In this document: positions 18,248 to 26,313 of the stretch, piece by piece
Layout of the letters: the number at the start of each line of letters is the position of its first letter
How positions within the stretch are numbered: the first letter of the stretch is position 1
Origin: a bacterium UBP8_UBA817
Lineage (GTDB): Bacteria > Margulisbacteria > Marinamargulisbacteria > SXXA01 > SICP01
Length of the DNA: 64,000 nt
NCBI GenBank assembly: GCA_945888435.1
Contig: CAMCZW010000003.1
Coordinates: 31,983-95,982, forward strand
Direction of reading: 5' to 3'
Notes under the pieces: model-generated
What the model saw: the letters and a program-made list of their open reading frames with translations, nothing else
Databases searched by the model: none
What the model was told of the DNA's origin: nothing
Position numbers and translations under genes: made by a program

Positions 18248-18944
18248 CCGAGCGGTTATTGATACCAACTCCCATCGTCCCGATTCACTTGAATGGGATT
18301 CGTTTCTCATTAGCTTTTTACTGCACTCAATATTATTTTTAATTTTCTGGTTATTTGTTCCGGTGATTATGACCTCTCAGCATAATGGGACGAGCGATAA
18401 AATACGGGTTCCTATTCGCACAGTCATTATTGATGACACTCCATCTGCGGGTCCTGAACTTGATCTTGATAAAGAATTACCTCCTCTTGTTCAACCGACG
18501 ATTACGCCTCCACAAAAACGCCAAGTAACGCCCCCTACTCCGCCAGAGCCGCAAAAAAGCAGCTCTTCGCTCAAACAACCATCCGAAGTGATTCAGACAC
18601 CAGCTTCTGAAAGCCGACCCGCAGCGGGACCTGAAGGCGCGCTGGTAGGAACTCCTCAAACTTATGCGGGTGACCGTGAATCCCCGATACTAGGTTTCCC
18701 TGTTCGTCCGATTTATCCAAAATCTGCTCTTAACTTTGGGTGGGGCGGTAAAGTTGAGGTTGATTTTGTGGTGGATGCCGACGGTAAAATTAAGGATTAC
18801 ACCATTGTTAAATCCACCGGACATCCTGAATTGGATATGGCTTTCGTTAGGTATATGCAAAGCCAAACATTGCAGCCCAAACGCATTCGGGGTCAAAATA
18901 TTGAAGCTAAAATTAGAATGGCTCATGAATTTTCGGTTGAATAA
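18207..18944 (+). CDS. tonB: TonB family energy transducer
   Basis: Periplasm-spanning protein that carries ExbBD energy to outer-membrane receptors. 245 residues: a short N-terminus, one membrane helix (about residues 31-52), a proline-rich linker (about 85-130: PPLVQPTITPP, TPPTPPEPQ) and a C-terminal TonB domain (about 165-245) with IYPKSALNFGWGGKVEVDF and STGHPELDMAFVRYMQ. Start listed as TTG 18207, overlapping exbD; later starts are possible. No TonB-dependent receptor gene is in the window, so the cargo is unknown. Confidence 0.88.
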   Translation: MFSKQSDWLSHKNSRAVIDTNSHRPDSLEWDSFLISFLLHSILFLIFWLFVPVIMTSQHNGTSDKIRVPIRTVIIDDTPSAGPELDLDKELPPLVQPTITPPQKRQVTPPTPPEPQKSSSSLKQPSEVIQTPASESRPAAGPEGALVGTPQTYAGDRESPILGFPVRPIYPKSALNFGWGGKVEVDFVVDADGKIKDYTIVKSTGHPELDMAFVRYMQSQTLQPKRIRGQNIEAKIRMAHEFSVE

Positions 18945-18953
18945 GGACGTCAT

Positions 18954-20855
18954 ATGTTTCAAAAAAATATAATTCGATTATTGAGTGTTTTTTTTATTGT
19001 CATGTCTTTTTTGTTCGTGCCCATTCATGCGGATGTCTCCGAGATTTCGAATGATTTTATTAAATTAATTGTGAATGATGGCCCTCAAGATTTGGGGCGA
19101 TTTTCTGTTGAAACGACTGGTGGAGACTTAGAAAGAATCAATGATGATCGCCAACCTCTTATTTATGGGCGGCCAATTCCGTGGACGTCCTACACTACTA
19201 TTTTGATTGATGATGAGCCTTATATTTTTGGGGGTGAAAGTTCTAAGCACCAAAAACGAGTTCCTACTGATTTACTATTTGGGAAAGTGGTTTCTCATAA
19301 TGTTCTGGCAGATCGCATCGAGACCGTATGCCGGTTTTCTTCAGATATATTGGTTAAGCAAACGATCCATTTTTCGCGTAGTGCATCGACTCGAGTTCAA
19401 GATACGGCACTGATTTCATATTCGGTTAAAAATGAGGATTCAATTCCCCATCGTGTTGGAGTACGGATTTTGCTGGATACTAAATTGGGGGCCAATGACG
19501 GCGCGCCATTTCGAATTGGATCGGACGCGGTAGAATCCGAAATTTCGTATACTCGGTCTGACTTGTTTGATTATTGGCAAGCATTTGATTCTTTATCGAC
19601 GCCTAATATCGTAGCCCAGGGAACATTGGCGGATAGTCGGTATAACGTTGTTGCTCCGGATCGTATGTATTTAGCCAATTGGGGGACTTTATTTTCGTCT
19701 CCTTGGAGATTTCCTTACCAAAAAGGCCGTCCATTTGTTCGTGAAGGTGAATTTGAAAAAGATACCGCATTGGCGCTTTACTTTGATCCTACTTCCATTG
19801 CTCCTCAGGCATCGCGTACGGTCCAAACTCTATATGGATTGGGCGGTGTACAATTGGCTGGCGGTGAATTATCGTTGGGAGTTTCCGGACCATCTGAATT
19901 ATTTTCGTCATCCAAGGCCCCATTCTTAATGATGGTGTATTTGCGTAATACGAGTCAGTTTATCTCTAAAGACACGGTCATTAAACTTACTTTACCAGCT
20001 GGATTCAGGACTGAAAGCGGCCAGACTGAATTTGAGTTAGGGGATGTCGCGTCTTCAGAAACTCGTCAGGTCCCTATTAAATTATATCCTTCTTCTCCGT
20101 CTGTTGGCCGAAATCGGATTACGATTGGAGTCACATCCTCTACGCTTGAAAGTAATCGTATTACCCATGTCATTGATGTCGAAGGAGCCGCGCGACTCCT
20201 CACTAAACTTCAAGTACCGACTCAGTGGGAGCCTAGTGCCAATCGATATGTCAAAGCCAGTTATATTGTCGCTAACCCGACAGGCCATAGAGTGTCTAAT
20301 ATTTCCCTTAAACTGATTCCAGGGCCAGGGGTCACGGTTGCTGGTTTTGATTTAGCGGAAAAAGAGTTGCTGACATTAGCGCCTCAAAAAACACAGTCGG
20401 TTAATTGGATGCTTAAACTAGATCCTTCCTATGAAGAGTTTCCTGTGACTGTAACATTATCTTCTCCCGATACAACACCAGAGAAGGTGACGAAGAAAAT
20501 CTTGGCAGGAACAGCTCATCAGGATTCACTTGTCATTACTAGTAAGAGAGAAGGTTCTTATATTTTTATTGATATCTCAGCGTTACCGCTATTATTTTTA
20601 GAAGATTCATCAGCCATAGTTGCGACGTTTGCAGATGATGAAGTTCAATTTTTACGTGCCCGTCCAAGCGGCGGGTATAACTGGACAACGGAGGCTCAGA
20701 TTAAGACATTACCTGGTGCAGTTCACTTTTCACCAGACCTTAAAAAACTGACTCAACCTGTGCATTTGGCGTTATATTTTAAGCTTACCACTGCCAATAT
20801 TTCTGAGCCAATTACCATTCGTGCGGGTAATATCGTGAAAGAAATTCGGCCGTGA
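18954..20855 (+). CDS. Secreted protein of unknown function with Ig-like repeats
   Basis: 633 residues with a clear signal peptide (about 1-26, cleavage near IHA/DV). The rest is soluble and beta-rich. The first half (about 30-310) is unfamiliar, with segments such as RVGVRILLDTKLGANDGAPF and YGRPIPWTSYTTILID. The second half (about 310-500) has repeating extracellular-adhesion-like features (KDTVIKLTLPAGF, SSETRQVPIKLYP, VTVTLSSPDTTPE) resembling CARDB/NEW3-type beta sandwiches. It sits 9 bases after tonB and just before an SLH-domain gene, so an envelope or cell-surface role is likely. No named family recognised. Confidence 0.7.
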   Translation: MFQKNIIRLLSVFFIVMSFLFVPIHADVSEISNDFIKLIVNDGPQDLGRFSVETTGGDLERINDDRQPLIYGRPIPWTSYTTILIDDEPYIFGGESSKHQKRVPTDLLFGKVVSHNVLADRIETVCRFSSDILVKQTIHFSRSASTRVQDTALISYSVKNEDSIPHRVGVRILLDTKLGANDGAPFRIGSDAVESEISYTRSDLFDYWQAFDSLSTPNIVAQGTLADSRYNVVAPDRMYLANWGTLFSSPWRFPYQKGRPFVREGEFEKDTALALYFDPTSIAPQASRTVQTLYGLGGVQLAGGELSLGVSGPSELFSSSKAPFLMMVYLRNTSQFISKDTVIKLTLPAGFRTESGQTEFELGDVASSETRQVPIKLYPSSPSVGRNRITIGVTSSTLESNRITHVIDVEGAARLLTKLQVPTQWEPSANRYVKASYIVANPTGHRVSNISLKLIPGPGVTVAGFDLAEKELLTLAPQKTQSVNWMLKLDPSYEEFPVTVTLSSPDTTPEKVTKKILAGTAHQDSLVITSKREGSYIFIDISALPLLFLEDSSAIVATFADDEVQFLRARPSGGYNWTTEAQIKTLPGAVHFSPDLKKLTQPVHLALYFKLTTANISEPITIRAGNIVKEIRP

Positions 20856-20886
20856 TATGATGACATCAACTTTTAGGAGGCTTCTT

Positions 20887-21387
20887 ATGAAATATCTATT
20901 AACAATTATTTTAATGACTTTAATGATGACCGTGAGCGGAGTTTGCGAGATATCGGATGTTCCTAAATCAGACCCTGCCTTTCCTGCAATTCAGAGATCT
21001 GTTAATTCTGGCTATTTATTGGCCTATGGCAACCAATTCCGCCCCAATGATGCGATATCCCGAAAAGAAATGGCGATTTTAATCGATCGTATGCTGACAT
21101 TACTTGATAAAGGTCCAGTCAATCTTAATGATGCTGAAAAGCAAGAATTAGGACATTTATCTAAAACCTATAAACAGTACCTCTCTACTCTTGAATTAAC
21201 CGTTAATGACCATACTAGCCGACTTGGTAAAGCAGAGTCTGAGCAAGAAACCCTTCGATTTGATATTTCTAAAACTCAAAGTGATCTTCAAGATCGTATT
21301 GATGAACTGAAAGTTGAAAATCGTAAACAACATAAATTTATTATTTTAGGAATTATTACAGCGGCGATTGTTGGCTTGTTGGGATAA
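20887..21387 (+). CDS. SLH-domain protein with coiled coil and C-terminal anchor
   Basis: From ATG 20887 (AGGAGG six to eight bases upstream): 166 residues with a signal peptide (about 1-20), one S-layer homology domain (about 25-75: DVPKSDPAFPAIQRSV, SGYLLAYGNQFRPND, ISRKEMAILIDRML), a charged coiled coil (about 85-145) and a C-terminal hydrophobic helix (about 148-165, FIILGIITAAIVGLLG). The architecture resembles SLH-coiled-coil envelope tethers of Cyanobacteria-related lineages and Negativicutes, which hold the outer membrane to the cell wall. The single TM helix at the extreme C-terminus could anchor in either membrane. It overlaps holB by one base. Confidence 0.75.
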   Translation: MKYLLTIILMTLMMTVSGVCEISDVPKSDPAFPAIQRSVNSGYLLAYGNQFRPNDAISRKEMAILIDRMLTLLDKGPVNLNDAEKQELGHLSKTYKQYLSTLELTVNDHTSRLGKAESEQETLRFDISKTQSDLQDRIDELKVENRKQHKFIILGIITAAIVGLLG

Positions 21388-22103
21388 TGTCTCGTAGCGA
21401 GCAACTTTTATCGAGTATCGTTGCTCAAAATCGGGTTTCTGGTGCTTATATTTTTTATAGCCCCGATGTAAATTCGGCCCTTAATGGTGCTCGGTTACTT
21501 GCGACATTACTATTTGGGGAGCAGGCTAAAATACTTACTGAGGGTTTTGTGGATTACCGTGAAATCATGTCAGAAAAATCCATTACAGTGGATACCGTGA
21601 GATCGATTCAGCAATATGTTCAGTATGGTCCTCACAACGCGGCCTTTATGTGTGTGGTTATCCATAATGCCCATGATATGACGGTTGAAGCTTCTAATGC
21701 TTTTTTAAAGTCTCTAGAAGAGCCAATGCCCGGCGTTTGCTTTATCCTGACGACAACTCACCCTACCCGCTTACTTCAGACGATTGTCTCTAGGTGCCAA
21801 TTACTTGATTTCCCGATGACTACGGATAGTTTAGAGGATACGAAATCGCTTATTTCGTTTTCGCGCTACTGTGAGATGCCTGTGTCAGATCGTTTTGTTT
21901 ATCATGCTGAATTATCTCGGAATACTGACCAGATTTTCAATCAATTATCTCAGTGGCTTAAGGATATTCAAACCCAATTTTCTGGTGGTGAGACTGAGCA
22001 TTTGAGGTCTTTAAAAGAGATTGTCGAAATTATTAGCCGTTTAGAGTATAATCTCAACCACCGTTTACAACTTGATGCTTTGGCGGTGAATATTAATGAG
22101 TAA
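21387..22103 (+). CDS. holB: DNA polymerase III delta' subunit-like clamp-loader protein
   Basis: 238 residues, AAA+ clamp-loader family. EASNAFLKSLEEP and VCFILTTTHPTRLLQTIVSRCQ are the conserved delta'/gamma region (SRCQ sensor block). The N-terminal P-loop expected in DnaX is absent (IFYSPDVNSALNGA), as normal for delta'. It is short against the usual 300 or more residues and lacks the zinc-binding cysteines, so the C-terminal collar domain is reduced. It lies between the SLH gene and the HIT gene with overlaps on both sides. Confidence 0.85.
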   Translation: MSRSEQLLSSIVAQNRVSGAYIFYSPDVNSALNGARLLATLLFGEQAKILTEGFVDYREIMSEKSITVDTVRSIQQYVQYGPHNAAFMCVVIHNAHDMTVEASNAFLKSLEEPMPGVCFILTTTHPTRLLQTIVSRCQLLDFPMTTDSLEDTKSLISFSRYCEMPVSDRFVYHAELSRNTDQIFNQLSQWLKDIQTQFSGGETEHLRSLKEIVEIISRLEYNLNHRLQLDALAVNINE

Positions 22104-22446
22104 TTCCTTTTGTGTTTTCTGTAAGATTGTTCAGGGAGAGATTCCTGCCACTATTGTTTATGAAACACCGACAACCCTAGCATTTAGGGATGTGAATCCG
22201 AAGGCCCCTCATCATATTCTGGTAATTCCTAAGCGTCATCTGTCTTCGTTGATTGACCTCAGTGGTGATCACGAGTCTTTAATGGGAGAGTTGTTTTCCT
22301 CTGCGAGACAAGTAGCTGTTGATCAAGGTCTTCATATTACGGGGTTCCGCACGGTAGTTAATACCGGCCGGGATGCTGGCCAAGAGGTTGATCACGTTCA
22401 TGTTCACCTTTTAGCTGGACGGCCTCTCAAATGGCCTCCAGGATAA
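22096..22446 (+). CDS. HIT (histidine triad) family hydrolase, HINT type
   Basis: 116 residues. CVFCKIVQGEIPATIVYE at the N-terminus and the histidine triad VDHVHVHLLAGR at the C-terminus define the HINT branch, purine nucleoside phosphoramidases. PKAPHHILVIPKRH is the second conserved block. ATG 22096 overlaps the holB stop. Confidence 0.93.
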   Translation: MSNSFCVFCKIVQGEIPATIVYETPTTLAFRDVNPKAPHHILVIPKRHLSSLIDLSGDHESLMGELFSSARQVAVDQGLHITGFRTVVNTGRDAGQEVDHVHVHLLAGRPLKWPPG

Positions 22447-22476
22447 CTGATTTTCTGATTCTAAGGAGTGGTAAAC

Positions 22477-22674
22477 ATGGCTATACAAGAAAGACGACCT
22501 GGTGAGTCTATTGACTCAATCTTACGTAAATTCAAACGGAAAATGAAAAACGAAGGAACTCTTCAAGAATTACGTGCTCGTGAACATTTTGAAAAACCTT
22601 CAGATACTAAAAAACGCAAATTTAAAGCCGCTGTGCAACGCACACGCAGCCAACAAAAACGCGAAGACTTCTAG
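22477..22674 (+). CDS. rpsU: 30S ribosomal protein S21
   Basis: 65 residues, highly basic, from ATG 22477 with AAGGAG at about 22463-22468. ESIDSILRKFKRKM and RAREHFEKPSDTKKRK match S21, which sits near the anti-Shine-Dalgarno of 16S rRNA and supports initiation. The presence of S21 is consistent with Shine-Dalgarno-dependent initiation for most genes in the window. It precedes the LptF/G permease by 15 bases. Confidence 0.95.
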   Translation: MAIQERRPGESIDSILRKFKRKMKNEGTLQELRAREHFEKPSDTKKRKFKAAVQRTRSQQKREDF

Positions 22675-22689
22675 AATTTATTTAACGCA

Positions 22690-23787
22690 TTGCGTTTTTT
22701 AATTTTAGACCGTTATTTAGTGCGCGAATTTGTCGGGCCGTTCTTTTTGGCGGTCGGCGGATTTGCGCTTATTGCGATTGTAAATATCCTGATGTACTTG
22801 GTCGAATTGACCGTGTCTCATGGGGTCTCTGTCCTGACGACTATCCGAATGCTTATTTATGAACTGCCGGAATTAATGGTGATGTTTTTCCCGATGGCCG
22901 TTTTGTTTTCGGTGATGCTTCTTCTTGTTCGGATGGCTAAGGATAATGAACTGACTGTCCTTCGGGTATCCGGGATACCTACCGCACGTATTGTGCTTCC
23001 AATTTTAATTTTATGCGCCATAGTGACAGTCCTTGCTTTTTTTGTGAATGAACGGGTGGTTCCTTGGGCCAATCGTGTTTCTGAAGAACTTTACCGCCAA
23101 GAAATTTCTAAGCGACCACCTCCTGAAATTGTGGAGAACGTGGTGTTTAAAGTCCCTGAAAATCGGCATTTTTATGTGCGGAAACTTGATAAAAAGACTT
23201 CTCGTATGGAAGGGATTTTGATTTTTGAGGATACCTATTCGTTTCCTCGGATTATATCTGCGAAAGAGGCCATCTGGCATGATCGGATGTGGACTCTCAT
23301 TAATGGCTATATGATTGATTTAAATTCTGAAGGTCAGATAGAATTTTATAACCATTTTTCTGAATTGAGCATTCATATGGATGAAGCGATCCGCGCCTAT
23401 TTTTCCTCTAATAAATCTGCCAAGGAAATGAGCTCGGTGGAATTGCGTGAGAGGATTACGACGATGTCTCGGGGCGGGATGAATACTCAAGCCTTAGAAG
23501 TGGAGTACCATCTTAAGCGTGCAATGCCCTTTGCCTGCTTTATCTTTGGCATTGTAGGAATTGCGTTTTGTTTAACATTTGTGAAGTCGGGTAAGGACTG
23601 GTGGGGCGTTATTGTTGCCATTTGTTCTGCAGTTTTAATTGTTGGGTTATACTTCTTTATGGTGGCCGTCTTTCAGGCCTTGGCGAAAAATGGTACATTT
23701 GGCCCTTTTTGGGGGGCTTGGATTCCAAATATTCTATACGGTACAGTTGGTAGCAGCGTAATGGCATTTCAATTTTTTAGGCGGTAA
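22690..23787 (+). CDS. LptF/LptG family LPS-export permease
   Basis: Inner-membrane permease of the LPS transport ABC complex (YjgP/YjgQ family), 365 residues. LILDRYLVREFVGPFF is the standard N-terminus; hydrophobic segments lie near 12-35, 55-78, 98-118, 280-300, 308-330 and 335-358, with the periplasmic beta-jellyroll domain between segments three and four. NELTVLRVSGIP is the cytoplasmic coupling helix. Only one such gene is here, while the complex needs two (LptF and LptG) or a homodimer; the partner and LptB are not in the window. Start TTG 22690. LptD lies 2.5 kb downstream. Confidence 0.9.
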   Translation: MRFLILDRYLVREFVGPFFLAVGGFALIAIVNILMYLVELTVSHGVSVLTTIRMLIYELPELMVMFFPMAVLFSVMLLLVRMAKDNELTVLRVSGIPTARIVLPILILCAIVTVLAFFVNERVVPWANRVSEELYRQEISKRPPPEIVENVVFKVPENRHFYVRKLDKKTSRMEGILIFEDTYSFPRIISAKEAIWHDRMWTLINGYMIDLNSEGQIEFYNHFSELSIHMDEAIRAYFSSNKSAKEMSSVELRERITTMSRGGMNTQALEVEYHLKRAMPFACFIFGIVGIAFCLTFVKSGKDWWGVIVAICSAVLIVGLYFFMVAVFQALAKNGTFGPFWGAWIPNILYGTVGSSVMAFQFFRR

Positions 23788-23793
23788 CAGGAC

Positions 23794-26307
23794 ATGATTG
23801 GAGTTGTAGAATCGGAATTTAAGCAAGAGTTAGATTTTTGCTTGTCTTTGGTGAAACATCAGCAGTATCCCGATGCTCAGGATCGTATTAAGCTTTTAAT
23901 TAATCGATCTCCGTCTGCGTGTGCGGATGTTTTGTCCCAACTATACAAGCGGCTCACTTCTCATTTTGATGATGTGGGCTTACGGCTACTGATTTCCGAA
24001 CTTTATATTACGATGAAATCCTATGACTCGGCCTGCGATGAGCTTGAAAATATACTTGATTTTGCACCGAATCATTCTCAAGTTTTTTATTTATTGAGTA
24101 AGATTTATAAAAATTGCTCACATCAAAATGTGATTCAAACTATTTTTGAAGACGCATTTTCAGATAATATCCTTGATCCTGCAATTGTGGATTTACTACC
24201 TGTAATTTACATGGAGAAATGTCTTTATGACTCTGGGATTTTATTTTTTGAAAAATTAATTCTTGAACTTGATCAGCCTCATTTAAATTATCGAAAGTCA
24301 CTTAGTGAATTTTATTTAAAGGCTGGCCGATTTGAAGATTATTCTGAGTGTTTACTGAGAATTATTCAGGAAGCACCGGATGCGACCCCCCACTACACTC
24401 AGGAATGCTTGGCCGTGCTTAAACGTCGTCCAGAATGTACCTATGTGCGAAAAGCTTTGGTTGTTTTATTTATTAAGGGGATGAAACCCTCGGACTCTGT
24501 TGAACAGCTGCGGGTGTTACTTGATTTAGATGGCGCATCAGCCTATGACATTATTACGTCGCTTAAATACTTATTATCCGTATTTCCCGATCATCCATCG
24601 GCACGGTTGATGTTGGCGGATTGTCATATTTTAAATCGCCATTATGCCGATGCGGTGGATTTATTAAGATCTCTTACGGATAATCTTGTGAGTGACGATA
24701 TTTTTAGACGATTAGACCAGATTTTGATTCAAATGCCAGAGTTTGCATCTGCGCTTGAGCTTTCTTCGGATTTATATTTTCAGTTAGGCCGACACTCTGA
24801 AAGTCTAAGCGTTGTGATTTCAATGATTAGTCTTGAAGAGCGTGATGATGCCTTCATTGTCCGTCGTCTTAGAGAATTGATGCGCCAAGATGCCAATCTT
24901 GAACCTACTTGCCGACTCAAGTTAGCCGAACACGCATTGATTACTGACGAAAGATTAACCTGTGAAACAGAGTCTCGTCAGCTATTGGGTACGGATTTTG
25001 ACTTGCAAGGCCGCCTTATGATGGCTTCTATTTTTGAAAAAGGAAGCCGGTTTTTAGAAGCTCAAGAAATGCTATTTTCTGCACTTGATCGTCATATTGA
25101 TCATATTGATGTTCACTTATCTCTCAAAAATTTTCAGACGCATACAATTCATCGGTTGATTCAACATAAAACTTCACAAACCTTTATTGCAGAGGCCCCT
25201 CCTGAACACCATTTTTCTTTAGGTGTCTTGTATATGAATCATGGATTGCTTTATCCGGCATTGGATCATTTTCAAAAATTGACCCAGCATCCAAGTTATA
25301 TGATTGATGCTCAAATTTTGATTAGCCGATGTTTTATGGAACTAGGTCGTTATGATTTATCTTTAAGTCAGCTAAATCGCCTCTTTTTGAAAGTAAGTGA
25401 ATTTGACTACCCTCTTCGTAATCGCTTGGCTTATTTGATGGCGGTGTCTTACCTTCATATTGGTAACCCTCAGGAAGCGCTTAATCAGCTGGAATATATT
25501 TTAGAAAACGATATTAAATTCCCCAATGTTCAACATATTTTATCTCAATTAAAAGAAGAGAACTTGCTCGATTTTAGAGGCCTCATTGTGACAGGATGTT
25601 CGTCATTTATTTCAGAAGGAAGTCCTGAGTGGTCATTGATGGCAGTGCATAACCCAGAAAATGATGATTTATACGTAAATTCCTCTCAATCTGGGGCATT
25701 AAGTTTTGCGCATCCTCATAATCAACAAGGTGTGATTGCCTTATTAAAAGACAATACAAAAACGGCTGAAGAATCCTTTAAATTGGCCATTCAGATGGAT
25801 CCGCAACTGACGGCTGCGTATTGCAATTTAGCCATGGTGAAATTGATTCAAGAAGAATTGGATTCGGCACTTTACTATTTAACTAAAGCCCAGTCGATTA
25901 ATCCAAAATTAGATGCCATTTTTATTACTAAGGGCCTCATTTATGCGAGTCAAAATCAGTGGGACTCGGCACTTAATCAATTTGAAGACTGTTTATCGCT
26001 TAATCCCAAGCATGGGATTGCGCTACTTAATTTGGGAGATGTGTATTTTCAGCTTAACGATATGCCAAGAGCCTTACAGTTTTGGAAAAAGGCTTTGGAT
26101 TCTGGATTATTATTTCCCTTTTTGCATCGCCGGCTTTTTTATCTCAATCCTAAATTAGAATCTCAGTCCGAATGGACATCCGATTATAAATTGTCGTTTG
26201 TCCCTTTTTACCATGGAAGAGGAAATTCTGGACTGTCGGTCAAATCAGCAAATAACACACAATCTCCTTACTCGGGGATGCCTCTTTTTGATTTTCTTTC
26301 GCCCTAA
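23794..26307 (+). CDS. Large TPR-repeat protein
   Basis: 837 residues of mostly helical repeats without a signal peptide or membrane helix, so probably cytoplasmic. Clear tetratricopeptide units appear near the C-terminus (about 650-770): QGVIALLKDNTKTAEESF, DPQLTAAYCNLAMVKL, NPKLDAIFITKGLIYAS, NPKHGIALLNLGDVYFQL, and weaker ones around 60-130 and 470-560. It starts 6 bases after the LptF/G gene and ends 3-6 bases before lptD, so it is probably co-transcribed with LPS-export genes. A scaffold role in envelope assembly is inference. Confidence 0.75.
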   Translation: MIGVVESEFKQELDFCLSLVKHQQYPDAQDRIKLLINRSPSACADVLSQLYKRLTSHFDDVGLRLLISELYITMKSYDSACDELENILDFAPNHSQVFYLLSKIYKNCSHQNVIQTIFEDAFSDNILDPAIVDLLPVIYMEKCLYDSGILFFEKLILELDQPHLNYRKSLSEFYLKAGRFEDYSECLLRIIQEAPDATPHYTQECLAVLKRRPECTYVRKALVVLFIKGMKPSDSVEQLRVLLDLDGASAYDIITSLKYLLSVFPDHPSARLMLADCHILNRHYADAVDLLRSLTDNLVSDDIFRRLDQILIQMPEFASALELSSDLYFQLGRHSESLSVVISMISLEERDDAFIVRRLRELMRQDANLEPTCRLKLAEHALITDERLTCETESRQLLGTDFDLQGRLMMASIFEKGSRFLEAQEMLFSALDRHIDHIDVHLSLKNFQTHTIHRLIQHKTSQTFIAEAPPEHHFSLGVLYMNHGLLYPALDHFQKLTQHPSYMIDAQILISRCFMELGRYDLSLSQLNRLFLKVSEFDYPLRNRLAYLMAVSYLHIGNPQEALNQLEYILENDIKFPNVQHILSQLKEENLLDFRGLIVTGCSSFISEGSPEWSLMAVHNPENDDLYVNSSQSGALSFAHPHNQQGVIALLKDNTKTAEESFKLAIQMDPQLTAAYCNLAMVKLIQEELDSALYYLTKAQSINPKLDAIFITKGLIYASQNQWDSALNQFEDCLSLNPKHGIALLNLGDVYFQLNDMPRALQFWKKALDSGLLFPFLHRRLFYLNPKLESQSEWTSDYKLSFVPFYHGRGNSGLSVKSANNTQSPYSGMPLFDFLSP

Positions 26308-26313
26308 TATGTG

